Part shown: one piece after another, positions 26,124 to 35,716 of the stretch
How positions within the stretch are numbered: the stretch's first letter is position 1
How the letters are laid out: every line of letters starts with the position of its first letter
Assembly (NCBI GenBank): GCA_049596455.1
Contig: JBMYLP010000006.1
Span: 11,114-75,113 of the forward strand
From: UBA7446 sp049596455
GTDB lineage: Bacteria; Bacteroidota; Bacteroidia; Flavobacteriales; Flavobacteriaceae
Length of the DNA stretch: 64,000 nt
Direction of reading: 5' to 3'
Program-made: the position numbers and the translations under genes
The notes under the pieces: generated by a model
Database searches by the model: none
What the model saw: the letters and a program-made list of their open reading frames with translations, nothing else
Told to the model about the DNA's origin: nothing

Positions 26124-28988
26124 ATGGATACACAACGCTTTGTTTTTAGGCACGTAGGCCCAAATGCTGATGAAGTTGCCACAATGTTATCTACAATTGA
26201 TGCTTCCTCTATTGATGAATTGGTTGCACAAACAGTACCAGAGGCGATACGCTTAAAACAACCTATTTCGCTGCCTGATGCTATTAGTGAACATTCATTT
26301 TCTAAGCATATTTCGGCCTTGGGAAAACGGAATAGCGTCTTTACGTCATTTATTGGACTTGGCTACCACGAAGCTATTTTACCTGGCGTAATTCAGCGAA
26401 ATATTTTAGAAAATCCAGGGTGGTACACCGCCTATACGCCGTATCAGGCAGAAATTGCACAAGGAAGAATGGAGGCATTGCTAAACTTCCAAACCATGGT
26501 AACCGACCTCACAGGAATGGAATTGGCTAATGCTTCGTTATTGGACGAAGCCACAGCAGCAGCCGAGGCAATGAGTCTGCTATTTGGACAGCGTACCAGA
26601 GCGCAAAAAAAGAACAACGCCTCATTGTTTTTTGTTGATGAAAACACCCTGCCACAAACCAAATCGGTTTTGGAAACACGGGCAACTCCTATCGGTATTA
26701 CATTGGTTTATGGCGCACCAGAAACTTTTGTGCCAACGGCGGATTTTTTTGGCGCACTGATTCAATATCCTGGTGCCAACGGCAGTATTCCCAATTTAAA
26801 ATCCTTTATTGAAATTGCTGCTGAAGCAGCGATTAAAACAGCGGTTGCTGCTGATATCATGAGTTTGGTGTTACTTGAATCTCCTGGCGCTCTCGGTGCT
26901 GATGTTGTAGTTGGAAGTACGCAACGCTTTGGCATTCCACTTGGCTATGGAGGACCGCATGCAGCTTTTTTTGCTACCAAAACTGCATATAAAAGAAGCG
27001 TTCCCGGAAGAATTATTGGCGTTACACAAGACAAAGCGGGGAACCGTGCGTTGCGCATGGCGCTGCAAACCCGCGAGCAACACATCAAAAGAGATAGAGC
27101 TACCTCCAACATTTGTACTGCACAGGTGCTATTGGCCGTAATGGCGGGCATGTATGCCGTGTACCATGGCTCAAAAGGACTAACGGATATTGCATCGAAA
27201 ATACACAGCAAGGCATGCAGACTAAACAAGGCGTTGGGCATGATGGGCATTACACAAAAAAATAATGCGTTTTTTGACACCCTCTGGATAGAAGCTCCGA
27301 AAAAACTGGTGCAACCTTTAGCAGAAAAAGCAGGTATAAATCTACGGTACATCAACGAAAATGAACTGACTCTTTCAATTCACGAGGCAACAGAAGAACA
27401 CCACATCAACTCTTTAATTGACATTTTCGCAAAAGCTACCAACAACACATCATCAAAGGAGGTTTTTGAAGATGAGAACTGCTTGCCAAATTCACATAAA
27501 CGCACAACTAAATTTTTAACTCACGAAGTATTTCAACGCTTCCACGCAGAAACAAGTATGATGCGATACGTTAAGTCGTTGGAGCGAAAAGATTTAGCGT
27601 TAAATCATTCCATGATTGCGTTGGGATCGTGTACAATGAAGCTAAATGCTGCCACTGAAATGTTTGCTCTCAGCGACCCACAATGGAACAACATACATCC
27701 TTTTGCGCCCACCAATCAAGCCGAAGGCTACCATATTGTATTAAAGGAACTTGCCGAGTACCTAACTGAAATTACAGGTTTTGGAGGCACATCATTGCAA
27801 CCCAATTCTGGGGCGCAAGGCGAGTTTGCAGGGCTGATGGTTATTCGAGCGTATCACCAAGCAAATAACGAGGCACACCGAAATATCTGCCTTATTCCAG
27901 CATCTGCACACGGCACAAATCCTGCATCTGCCGTTATGGCGGGCATGCAAGTGGTGGTGGTTGGTACAGATGAGCGTGGAAATATTGATCTTGATGATTT
28001 AAAGGCTAAAGCCGACACCCATGCCGAAAATTTGGCAGCACTAATGATTACATATCCTTCTACGCACGGAGTTTTTGAATCCGCTATTAAAGAAATTACA
28101 GCCTACATTCACAGTAAAGGCGGTCAGATTTATATGGATGGCGCAAACATGAATGCGCAAGTAGGACTCACAAATCCTGGAGCTATCGGGGCAGACGTTT
28201 GCCACTTAAATCTCCATAAAACCTTTGCCATTCCGCATGGCGGTGGCGGTCCCGGTGTTGGGCCTATTTGCGTTGCGAAGCACCTTGTGCCATTTTTACC
28301 CAACCACGCAATTGTGCCAACGAGTGGTACGCAAGGGATTTCGGCACTTTCTGCAGCACCTTTTGGTTCTGCATTGGCGTGTTTGATATCTTATGCTTAC
28401 ATCAGACTACTTGGCGCAGATGGGCTTACAAAATCCACAGAGATTGCCATCCTAAACGCCAACTACATCAAAGAACGCATTGCAAAGCACTATCCCGTTT
28501 TATACAGCGGCGATAACAACAGAGCAGCGCATGAGTTTATTATTGATTGTCGTGCATTTAAAGAAAAAGGAATTGAAGTCATGGATATTGCTAAACGTCT
28601 CATTGACTATGGATTTCATGCACCCACGGTATCTTTTCCCGTAGCAGGTACGATGATGATTGAGCCAACTGAAAGCGAAAATAAAGAGGAGCTTGACCGT
28701 TTTTGCGAGGCACTAATTTCCATTCGCTATGAGATTGAAGCAAGTGATGTAAATCAGGAAAACAACCTGTTGCGAAATGCGCCACACACCATGGCGCAAC
28801 TCACCGCGCATGCGTGGGAATATCCCTACACAAGAGACGAAGCTGCTTATCCGCTGCAGTATGTGCGTGAAAATAAATTTTGGGCTAGCGTTCAGCGTGT
28901 TGATGAAGCTTTTGGCGATCGAAATTTGGTTTGTACGTGTGCGCCTATTGAATCCTTTTCTGACAATCAAGTAATTCATAATGAGTAA
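26124..28988 (+). CDS. gcvP: Glycine dehydrogenase (decarboxylating), P protein
   Basis: A 954-residue PLP enzyme that decarboxylates glycine and passes the aminomethyl group to the lipoyl H protein of the glycine cleavage system. It is the fused form containing both P1 and P2 halves. Motifs include FIGLGYHEAILPGVIQRNI near residue 75, TNPASAVMAG, and the PLP lysine in HLNLHKTFAIPHGGGGPG around residue 705. It stands alone here; gcvT and gcvH are not in the window. Promoter and start are clear. Confidence 0.97.
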   Translation: MDTQRFVFRHVGPNADEVATMLSTIDASSIDELVAQTVPEAIRLKQPISLPDAISEHSFSKHISALGKRNSVFTSFIGLGYHEAILPGVIQRNILENPGWYTAYTPYQAEIAQGRMEALLNFQTMVTDLTGMELANASLLDEATAAAEAMSLLFGQRTRAQKKNNASLFFVDENTLPQTKSVLETRATPIGITLVYGAPETFVPTADFFGALIQYPGANGSIPNLKSFIEIAAEAAIKTAVAADIMSLVLLESPGALGADVVVGSTQRFGIPLGYGGPHAAFFATKTAYKRSVPGRIIGVTQDKAGNRALRMALQTREQHIKRDRATSNICTAQVLLAVMAGMYAVYHGSKGLTDIASKIHSKACRLNKALGMMGITQKNNAFFDTLWIEAPKKLVQPLAEKAGINLRYINENELTLSIHEATEEHHINSLIDIFAKATNNTSSKEVFEDENCLPNSHKRTTKFLTHEVFQRFHAETSMMRYVKSLERKDLALNHSMIALGSCTMKLNAATEMFALSDPQWNNIHPFAPTNQAEGYHIVLKELAEYLTEITGFGGTSLQPNSGAQGEFAGLMVIRAYHQANNEAHRNICLIPASAHGTNPASAVMAGMQVVVVGTDERGNIDLDDLKAKADTHAENLAALMITYPSTHGVFESAIKEITAYIHSKGGQIYMDGANMNAQVGLTNPGAIGADVCHLNLHKTFAIPHGGGGPGVGPICVAKHLVPFLPNHAIVPTSGTQGISALSAAPFGSALACLISYAYIRLLGADGLTKSTEIAILNANYIKERIAKHYPVLYSGDNNRAAHEFIIDCRAFKEKGIEVMDIAKRLIDYGFHAPTVSFPVAGTMMIEPTESENKEELDRFCEALISIRYEIEASDVNQENNLLRNAPHTMAQLTAHAWEYPYTRDEAAYPLQYVRENKFWASVQRVDEAFGDRNLVCTCAPIESFSDNQVIHNE

Positions 28989-29048
28989 TTTATATTGATT
29001 ATTAACACTAATTTGCTAAAAATTATTTTTATGCTGCTTTTAGATTTT

Positions 29049-29056
29049 TATCTTTG
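29049..29056 (+). promoter_or_regulatory. -7 box (TATCTTTG) for the KASIII-like gene
   Basis: TAnnTTTG match 48 nt upstream of the ATG at 29105, in the 116-nt gap after gcvP. No -33 TTG at standard spacing. Confidence 0.55.
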
Positions 29057-29104
29057 AGGCGTAGTTTGAACAAGATAAAAACTACATAACAACTTAACAA
29101 AACA

Positions 29105-30163
29105 ATGGGTATTCACATCACTGGCGTTGGGAGTTACATTCCTTCTCACACGGAAAAAAATGAAGACTTTTTAAACCATTCATTTTTAGATAATGACGGA
29201 ACTCCGTTCAAAAATGAAAATGGCGATATTATTGAGAAGTTCAAAGCCATTACTGGTATTGAAGAGCGTCGTTATGCAAAGCCTCACCAAGCTGCTTCTG
29301 ACCTTGCTTTTTTAGCTGCTGAAAGGGCGATAGAAGATGCTGCATTGGATCCTGAAACACTTGATTATATCATTGTTGCTCATAATTTTGGAGATATTCA
29401 GCATGGGTGCATACAAACAGAAATGTTGCCCTCGCTTGCCACTCGTGTAAAGCATCAATTACAGATTAAAAATCCCAATTGCGTAGCCTATGACGTTATT
29501 TTTGGTTGTCCCGGTTGGGTTGAAGGCGTAATTCAAGCACAAGCCTTTATTAAGGCTGGAATGGCAAAAAAGTGTTTAGTTATTGGTGCTGACACGCTCT
29601 CTAGAATTGCCGACCCTAACGATAGAGACTCCATGATTTTTGCCGATGGTGCAGGCGCAACTGTAATTGAAGAAACCGAAAAAGACGGAGGAATATTAAG
29701 CCATTGCACACAAACCTTTAGTAATGGAGAGGCTTTTTATCTATACTCAGGAAAATCAAATCGTCCAGATGCGGAGCCTACCGACAAATACATCAAAATG
29801 TATGGGCGTAAAGTATATGAATTTGCCATCAGTCATGTGCCACAAGCCTTAAAAAACTGCTTAGACGACAGCGGAGAGGAAATTGGCGCCCTAACAAAAG
29901 TGTTTTTGCACCAAGCCAATGAAAAAATGGATGAGGCTATTGTAAAGCGATTTTACAGGCTTTACCGTCATCCACAACCCGAAAATGTATTGCCAATCAG
30001 CATACATAAACTGGGAAATAGCTCTGTGGCAACCGTGCCCACACTTTTAGATCTGGTAAAACGCAACCAAATGAAAAACCATCATGTTCAACAGGGCGAT
30101 GTTGCACTGTTTGCTAGCGTTGGCGCAGGCATGAACATCAATGCGTTTTCGTATAAGTTTTAA
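29105..30163 (+). CDS. 3-oxoacyl-ACP synthase III (FabH-like)
   Basis: A 352-residue thiolase-fold condensing enzyme. The catalytic triad is visible: Cys in VIFGCPGWVEG, His in VFLHQAN and Asn in KLGNSSVATVPT. The C-terminal GAGMN glycine-rich loop is also present. The N-terminal region has a ~20-residue insertion (FLNHSFLDNDGTPFKNENGD) compared with E. coli FabH, a form common in Bacteroidota where several KASIII paralogues exist. It may start fatty-acid chains or serve a specialised lipid pathway; the context (gcvP upstream, convergent phosphatase) does not decide. Confidence 0.88.
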   Translation: MGIHITGVGSYIPSHTEKNEDFLNHSFLDNDGTPFKNENGDIIEKFKAITGIEERRYAKPHQAASDLAFLAAERAIEDAALDPETLDYIIVAHNFGDIQHGCIQTEMLPSLATRVKHQLQIKNPNCVAYDVIFGCPGWVEGVIQAQAFIKAGMAKKCLVIGADTLSRIADPNDRDSMIFADGAGATVIEETEKDGGILSHCTQTFSNGEAFYLYSGKSNRPDAEPTDKYIKMYGRKVYEFAISHVPQALKNCLDDSGEEIGALTKVFLHQANEKMDEAIVKRFYRLYRHPQPENVLPISIHKLGNSSVATVPTLLDLVKRNQMKNHHVQQGDVALFASVGAGMNINAFSYKF

Positions 30164-30164
30164 G

Positions 30165-31802
30165 TTATTTCAGCACTTCTTTAATTGGATTTCCAATGGT
30201 CCCGGTGGGATTACTAATTCCCAAAATAGCGCAAATCGTAGGGGCAATATCGGTAATGTTGGTGCGCTCAAAAGTTGTGCCTTTTCTAACGCCCTCTCCG
30301 TAAAACATTAGTGGCACATGGGTATCATAAATATATGCCGAACCGTGCGTAGTTCCTTTTTTACCGTATTTTCCATTGTCCATAAATCCAGGTTCCAAAA
30401 TAAACACAATATCGCCTGAGCGCTTTGGGTGAAAACCGCGTTGCAAACGTTCTATAATTGCATTGTTTTCATTCATTTTCATAAGTTCGTTCGTGTCATA
30501 TGCCGCTGCTATTCCCGTATACGATGTTGTAAAAGAAGTGATAAAGGCTTTGATTTGCGCTGCGTCTAAACGTTCAGTTGCTATTTTTTCGTGGTTTAAA
30601 TAGATTTCGTTGTTAGAAACATTCCGTATCAATTCATCTGAACCAAAATAATCCGCTATGCGATTTTTAAGTTCCGATTTAAAATCCTTTTTCTTAAAAT
30701 ATCCAGCTGGGATTTTGTTATCTGTCAGATATTGTGGCACATGCGCCACGCCATGATCTGAAGTTAAAAAAACAGTATAGTTGCCTTTGCCAACTTGCTT
30801 ATCAAGCGCAGCAAACAAACGTGCTAAGTCCATATCCAACCGCACATAGGTGTCTTGCAATTCTTTTGCATTAACGCCAAAGGCATGCCCCACATAATCT
30901 GTAGAAGAGTAACTAACCATCAACACATCGGCGTCCGCATCTGTTCCCAAATGCTCTCCTTCAAGAGCTGCTAATGCAAAATCGGTAATTAGACTATTGC
31001 CAAATGGCGTGGGTTTTAACACATCATAACCTAGTTGTTTTGCAGCTGCAGCCAAATCGTAAGGAAATGTTGGCGTTTCTTTTCCCGGTGCTATACGCTC
31101 ATAGGGAGTGTTATCTAAACCTGTTTCAACATAGCTTTCCGCGGGATAGTAAGTGTCCCATGTGATCAAATACTTATCTATGACTCTTGACGCATTAAAA
31201 TCGGCTGCCCATTGCGGAAGGGCATCCATAAAAAAGGTGCTGCTCACAAAATTCCCTTCATCGTTACCCGAAAACCAATACGCACCATTTGCCGCATGCC
31301 CAATAGAAAGTATAGCGCCTCTATCTTTGATGGAAACACCAATAGCTTTACCACGCGACTGAGTTGCCAATCTATTTTCATCAGAAAATGTAGAAACCAG
31401 CAATTGCGTAGGTGCTTTTTTGCCAGCGTTTGTAGATGTGCCTACACTTTGATATGAAGCATCATCAACACAATATTGTCCTCCTCCGGTAGCCTTATCA
31501 AACCACTCATTACCAATTATCCCATGAATGGCAGGGGGCGTACCTGTAGAAATACTCGCATGACCAGGACCTGTTTTGGTCTGTGCGTAATCAAAATGAT
31601 GATTTTTGGCTACAAATCCTTCCCTGTAAAATCGTTTAAACCCTTCATTTCCAAAGTGGTTTTCAAATCGGGTGAGGTAGTCCATGCGCATTTGGTCAAC
31701 AACTATACCCACAACAAGTTTGGGTTTTGAAGGCTGGATGGGCGTGTTACACCCCACAAAAAGTATTAAAATAAGTAGTACTATGCTTTTAAGATTCATC
31801 AT
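30165..31802 (-). CDS. PafA-like alkaline phosphatase lipoprotein
   Basis: About 545 residues of the alkaline-phosphatase superfamily, close to the calcium-independent PafA type of Bacteroidota that releases phosphate outside the cytoplasm. Metal ligands and nucleophile are visible: GIVVDQMR (Asp), QTKTGPGHASIS (nucleophile Thr), STDYVGHAFG and TSDHGVAHVP. The signal ends in a lipobox, LFVGC. The open frame runs to TTG 31817, but that codon is part of a TACATTTG promoter box. ATG 31802, or ATG 31799 directly after it, is the real start. It ends 1 nt after the convergent KASIII gene. Confidence 0.88.
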   Translation of the reverse strand: MMNLKSIVLLILILFVGCNTPIQPSKPKLVVGIVVDQMRMDYLTRFENHFGNEGFKRFYREGFVAKNHHFDYAQTKTGPGHASISTGTPPAIHGIIGNEWFDKATGGGQYCVDDASYQSVGTSTNAGKKAPTQLLVSTFSDENRLATQSRGKAIGVSIKDRGAILSIGHAANGAYWFSGNDEGNFVSSTFFMDALPQWAADFNASRVIDKYLITWDTYYPAESYVETGLDNTPYERIAPGKETPTFPYDLAAAAKQLGYDVLKPTPFGNSLITDFALAALEGEHLGTDADADVLMVSYSSTDYVGHAFGVNAKELQDTYVRLDMDLARLFAALDKQVGKGNYTVFLTSDHGVAHVPQYLTDNKIPAGYFKKKDFKSELKNRIADYFGSDELIRNVSNNEIYLNHEKIATERLDAAQIKAFITSFTTSYTGIAAAYDTNELMKMNENNAIIERLQRGFHPKRSGDIVFILEPGFMDNGKYGKKGTTHGSAYIYDTHVPLMFYGEGVRKGTTFERTNITDIAPTICAILGISNPTGTIGNPIKEVLK

Positions 31803-31814
31803 TTGGATTTTATA

Positions 31815-31822
31815 CAAATGTA
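31815..31822 (-). promoter_or_regulatory. -7 box (TACATTTG) for the phosphatase gene
   Basis: TAnnTTTG on the minus strand, 12 nt before ATG 31802. It contains the TTG that would otherwise be called as the start. Confidence 0.6.
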
Positions 31823-31877
31823 TTTTTTTATGCTGTTTCTAATATTATAGTAACATTATTTTTTTACATTCGTTCAC

Positions 31878-32615
31878 ATGAAACTTTTGCACCACATAGG
31901 CGCCTATTTTCTTATGCTCAGACTGGTTTTTATCAAGCCTACCAAAGCAAAAGTAATGCGAAAACTTATCTTTCAAGATGTTCAAGACCTCATTATCGGG
32001 TCGTTGGGTATTGTTGGGTTTTTATCGTTTTTTGTGGGAGGTGTGGTTTCTATCCAAACGGCACTTAACATTGAAAGTCCCTTAATTCCAAAAAACTTAG
32101 TTGGCTTTGCCACAAGACAGTCGGTCATTCTCGAATTTGCCCCGACATTTATGTGTATTATTTTAGCTGGAAAAGTAGGGTCTTTTATTACCTCAAGTAT
32201 TGGAACCATGCGGGTGACCGAGCAGATCGACGCACTTGAAGTGATGGGAATTAATTCTGTTAATTATTTAGTTTTTCCAAAAATTATTGCCATGCTATTG
32301 CTCCCTTTGGTGATAAATATCTCCATGTTTTTGGGAATTCTTGGCGGCTATGCTGCCACGCTTTATGGCGGTTTTTCGAGTAGTGCGGATTTTATTGAAG
32401 GCATACAGATGGATTTTAGACCTTTCCACGTAGCATATGCCTTTATCAAAACATTGATTTTTGCCATAATTTTGGCTACCATCCCGTCCTATCACGGCTA
32501 CTATATGAAAGGCGGTGCACTTGAAGTTGGCAAAGCGGCAACGGTGGCTTTTGTGTGGACTTCGGTTGTTATTATTGTCTTAAACTACTTCGTAACACAA
32601 CTCCTTCTTGCTTGA
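31878..32615 (+). CDS. MlaE/YrbE-family ABC transporter permease
   Basis: A 245-residue inner-membrane permease of the Mla/Mce lipid-transport type. It has about five transmembrane segments and the conserved MlaE stretches LVGFATRQSVILEFAPTF and GTMRVTEQIDALEVMGI, the latter being the coupling helix. It pairs with the ATPase immediately downstream (stop and start share one base). No MlaD/MCE substrate protein is encoded next to them, so the third component lies elsewhere. A near-consensus -7 box (TACATTCG, 31865-31872) lies 5 nt before the ATG. Confidence 0.9.
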   Translation: MKLLHHIGAYFLMLRLVFIKPTKAKVMRKLIFQDVQDLIIGSLGIVGFLSFFVGGVVSIQTALNIESPLIPKNLVGFATRQSVILEFAPTFMCIILAGKVGSFITSSIGTMRVTEQIDALEVMGINSVNYLVFPKIIAMLLLPLVINISMFLGILGGYAATLYGGFSSSADFIEGIQMDFRPFHVAYAFIKTLIFAIILATIPSYHGYYMKGGALEVGKAATVAFVWTSVVIIVLNYFVTQLLLA

Positions 32616-33370
32616 TGATTGAACTGCGCGACATAACAAAATCATTTGATGGTGTAGAGGTGCTTAAAGGTATCAGCATGACTTTTGAACCTGGAAAAAC
32701 TAACTTAATTATTGGGCAAAGTGGTTCAGGCAAAACAGTTTTACTCAAATGCCTACTAGGGTTACATCAACCAAATGGGGGCACCATGCTTTTTAATAAT
32801 CAAGCTTTTGGCGAAATGGACGACGATGAACGAAGAACGCTGCGCCGTGAAATGGGAATGGTCTTTCAGGGCAGTGCCCTTTTTGATTCCATGACCGTTC
32901 TGGAAAATGTTATGTTTCCCATGCAAATGCTAACCAAACAAAGCGAAACAGCCATGCGTAAAGCGGCAGAAGAAGTTATTGAGCGTGTAAATTTGGTTGA
33001 TGCGAATCACAAACTCCCCGCTGAATTATCGGGCGGAATGCAAAAACGCGTGGCCATTGCACGAGCCGTAGTTATGAAGCCCAAATATCTGTTTTGCGAT
33101 GAACCAAACTCTGGGTTAGACCCCAAAACCGCCATCGTAATTGATAATCTTATCCGTGAAATCACACAAGAAAACAACATCACAACAGTGATAAATTCAC
33201 ATGACATGAATTCGGTTATGGAAATTGGCGATACTATTTTGTTTTTGAAAAATGGGGTAAAAGCTTGGGAAGGGAGCAAAGAGCTTATCTTTAAAACCGA
33301 TAATGAAGCCATAAACGACTTTGTGTATTCTTCAAATTTGATGAAAAAAGTAAAAGAAGTGTATCAGTAA
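32615..33370 (+). CDS. MlaF-type ABC transporter ATP-binding protein
   Basis: A 251-residue ATPase powering the MlaE-like permease. Walker A is GQSGSGKT, the Q-loop VFQGSALFDSMTV, the signature LSGGMQKR and Walker B YLFCDEPNSGLDP, followed by the H-loop INSHDM. MFQGSALFDS-type Q-loops are typical of MlaF. The longest frame begins at 32555 inside the permease gene; ATG 32615, overlapping the permease TGA, gives the family N terminus MIELRDITKSFDG. Its stop at 33370 directly abuts the convergent DUF389 gene, with no room for a terminator. Confidence 0.93.
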   Translation: MIELRDITKSFDGVEVLKGISMTFEPGKTNLIIGQSGSGKTVLLKCLLGLHQPNGGTMLFNNQAFGEMDDDERRTLRREMGMVFQGSALFDSMTVLENVMFPMQMLTKQSETAMRKAAEEVIERVNLVDANHKLPAELSGGMQKRVAIARAVVMKPKYLFCDEPNSGLDPKTAIVIDNLIREITQENNITTVINSHDMNSVMEIGDTILFLKNGVKAWEGSKELIFKTDNEAINDFVYSSNLMKKVKEVYQ

Positions 33371-34435
33371 CTACCTATGCACACTTGGCGTTACGCTCAA
33401 CATCACATCATTTAAATCATCGTAGGTTTTAATACTTTCTTGTAATCTTAGCACAGTAAGCGAGTCAATATCAACCAACCCCAACGGATTGATTACAATT
33501 TCTGCTTTTTCACCACGCATATAGTGTATTTCGGCAGATTGGCTTAAATAGCTGCCAAAAGGCAGCGTGGCAATCTGTTCTTCCAAAAAGGTATTTGCTT
33601 CTTTTCGAAAGGCATTTTCCTTTAGCGCTCGGGTAAACGTCACACCTGCGGGAATCATCACCAAAAGGGCTATAAAACTCACAAATCTCGCAGTACGTCT
33701 GCGCTGCTTAGAGTCTGCATACTGAATCATGGGGAAACGCAACAATTTGATCACTAGAAAAGAAGCAAAGGCGATAAATGTTGCATTAATAAAAAACAAA
33801 TACAGTGCACCCAAAGCATAACTTGGATTTGCTACAGCAACGCCATACCCAATGGTACACAGCGGAGGCATGAGTGCAGTAGCAATGGCAACGCCAAAAA
33901 TTACAGAGGCTATTGTTCCCTTTTTTGTTCGGGCAATGGCAAGCGCTGCACCACCGCAAAAAGCAATAAACACATCTCGAATATCGGGTTGGGTTCGTGC
34001 CAATAATTCTGATGATTCTTGTTGCAAGGGAAAAAATAAAAAGAATAACGTAGCAGTAGCCACACTTAAAACTACCATGACAATAAAGTTTTGTGTAGCT
34101 TGCTTGAGCATGGTTAAGTCATTAATGGCTAACGAAACTCCTGTTGCCAGCACAGGACCCATCAATGGGGCAATAAGCATGGCGCCAATTACTACCGCAG
34201 TAGCGTTGGTGTTTAGTCCAATACAGGCAATAAAAATAGAGCAAATCAGCACCCAAGCGGTTGCGCCCCTAAATGGAATATCGGCACGAACGGCTTCTAG
34301 GGTAGCCGCATAATCTGTGTCCCGAGCAATGTGTAACAATTGGCCCAAATAGTTTAGTTGTGCAACAAATCCGCTTTTTTTAGTCGGGGGTTTCTGTTGC
34401 TCGTTTGATTCGGAAAAGTCAAATTTAGACTCCAT
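33371..34435 (-). CDS. DUF389 (TIGR00341) membrane protein
   Basis: A 354-residue inner-membrane protein. A cytoplasmic N terminus is followed by about six membrane segments carrying the DUF389 hallmark GLNTNATAVVIGAMLIAPLMGPVLATG, then GGAALAIARTK and a soluble C-terminal ~100 residues. The family function is unknown. Its start shares one base with the SprT-like stop, making it the last gene of the pdhA-pdhC run. Confidence 0.88.
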   Translation of the reverse strand: MESKFDFSESNEQQKPPTKKSGFVAQLNYLGQLLHIARDTDYAATLEAVRADIPFRGATAWVLICSIFIACIGLNTNATAVVIGAMLIAPLMGPVLATGVSLAINDLTMLKQATQNFIVMVVLSVATATLFFLFFPLQQESSELLARTQPDIRDVFIAFCGGAALAIARTKKGTIASVIFGVAIATALMPPLCTIGYGVAVANPSYALGALYLFFINATFIAFASFLVIKLLRFPMIQYADSKQRRRTARFVSFIALLVMIPAGVTFTRALKENAFRKEANTFLEEQIATLPFGSYLSQSAEIHYMRGEKAEIVINPLGLVDIDSLTVLRLQESIKTYDDLNDVMLSVTPSVHR

Positions 34436-35028
34436 TACATTTCGTTAACTTCCACAAAAGGTGGAAACAAATATTGCTTTTTGGTTTGGGTGCAGGTACA
34501 TAAAAATCGGGTTCTGCGTTTGGCTTCTTTTTGAAAAACACGTCCGTCTGAAACACTAAACAATGCACCTTGTTCTAGTTCAAAAATACATTTTTTATCG
34601 TTTGGCGGGTCAAATTGTCGCAATGCAAGCATAAGTGAAGCGTCTGCAGCAAAGGTCGCTTTAGGTTTTTGCATGTGTTTTTGCAATGGTTTGAGTAGCA
34701 CCTCTGGAAAAAAATCAGCAGTTAAAAAAGGGGCTACCACGTTTCTAAAAGTTTTTTGCCAAACTTCGCCATGAGGTTTTTGTCGCCTCTTATAATCAGA
34801 AAACACCCTGTAATGCGCCCATTCGTGCAAAAAAGTAAGCAAAAATCGGTATCGATTTTCCATTGCGTTTAGCGTAATGGTTACGGGTTTGCCGCGCTGT
34901 ACACGAAAATCACCATGCTTGGTTTTACGTTGGCGCACCACCTTTATGTGCACATTGTTATTTGCTATCAGCGAAGCACATTTTTCTTGCGCTGCCTCTG
35001 GCAAAAAAGAATAAAAATCAAGATTCAT
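34435..35028 (-). CDS. SprT-like zinc metalloprotease domain protein
   Basis: A 197-residue protein with the zincin motif LTFLHEWAHYRVF (HExxH) near residue 67 and a downstream HGEVWQKTFRNV that can supply the third ligand. The C-terminal third has CIFELEQGALFSVSDGRVFQKEAKRRTRFLCTC, a small sheet with cysteines like the SprT zinc ribbon. Related SPRTN proteins cleave DNA-protein crosslinks, but the bacterial role is undefined. It shares one base with both neighbours, so translation of SDR, SprT and DUF389 is coupled. Confidence 0.85.
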   Translation of the reverse strand: MNLDFYSFLPEAAQEKCASLIANNNVHIKVVRQRKTKHGDFRVQRGKPVTITLNAMENRYRFLLTFLHEWAHYRVFSDYKRRQKPHGEVWQKTFRNVVAPFLTADFFPEVLLKPLQKHMQKPKATFAADASLMLALRQFDPPNDKKCIFELEQGALFSVSDGRVFQKEAKRRTRFLCTCTQTKKQYLFPPFVEVNEM

Positions 35029-35711
35029 TAAGGGGTAGTATTCGAAACGGGAAGCACTTTGCCGTTATAAAATCGGTGTCCTGTTAAGGCAAATTGTGCA
35101 ATGTAAGCTGCCATAGTTTTGGCGTCCATGGGAACGTCTAAACCTGGAAAAGCTTCCGAAAGCATTTCGGTTTGTACCGCACCAAGTGCCAATGCATTCA
35201 CAAACGGTCCTGTTTCTTTAAATTCTTCTGCGAGTAATTCGGTGAGTATAGATACTGCGCCTTTGCTACTACTATAGGCTGCCAAACCCGGGAATTTTGA
35301 AGTGCCGTTTATGCCCCCCATACTGCTGATGTTAACCACATGACTGGATGGGTTCATTTTGGGAAGTAATGTGCGTATCATATTTGCCAGCCCAAAAACA
35401 TTTACTTTATAAACGGCTTCAAAATCAGCTTGAATGGTTTGTAAAAAAGGTTTATTAATGAGTTTACCGGCGTTATTTATGAGGACATCAACTTTGTTTG
35501 GAGCAACATTTGCTGACCAATCTTCTACTGATTTTTCATCAGAAATATCGAGAGAAAAAGGGTGAACGTTTGGCGCATTCAATCCCTCAATTGGACTGAT
35601 GTTTCGAGATAATGCCCAAACCTGATGATTGTTGTCTGAAAACCATTGTACCATAGCCAAGCCAATTCCTCTGCTTGCCCCTGTAATCACAATGTTTTTT
35701 GACGCTTCCAA
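35028..35711 (-). CDS. Short-chain dehydrogenase/reductase
   Basis: A 227-residue classical SDR. The NAD(P)-binding TGASRGIGLAM is at residues 11-21, NNAG follows, catalytic Ser in VVNISSMGG and the YSSSKGAVSIL Tyr-Lys pair are present. The substrate is unknown. It begins 5 nt after pdhC, and its stop overlaps the SprT-like start by one base. Confidence 0.9.
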   Translation of the reverse strand: MEASKNIVITGASRGIGLAMVQWFSDNNHQVWALSRNISPIEGLNAPNVHPFSLDISDEKSVEDWSANVAPNKVDVLINNAGKLINKPFLQTIQADFEAVYKVNVFGLANMIRTLLPKMNPSSHVVNISSMGGINGTSKFPGLAAYSSSKGAVSILTELLAEEFKETGPFVNALALGAVQTEMLSEAFPGLDVPMDAKTMAAYIAQFALTGHRFYNGKVLPVSNTTP

Positions 35712-35716
35712 AACGG

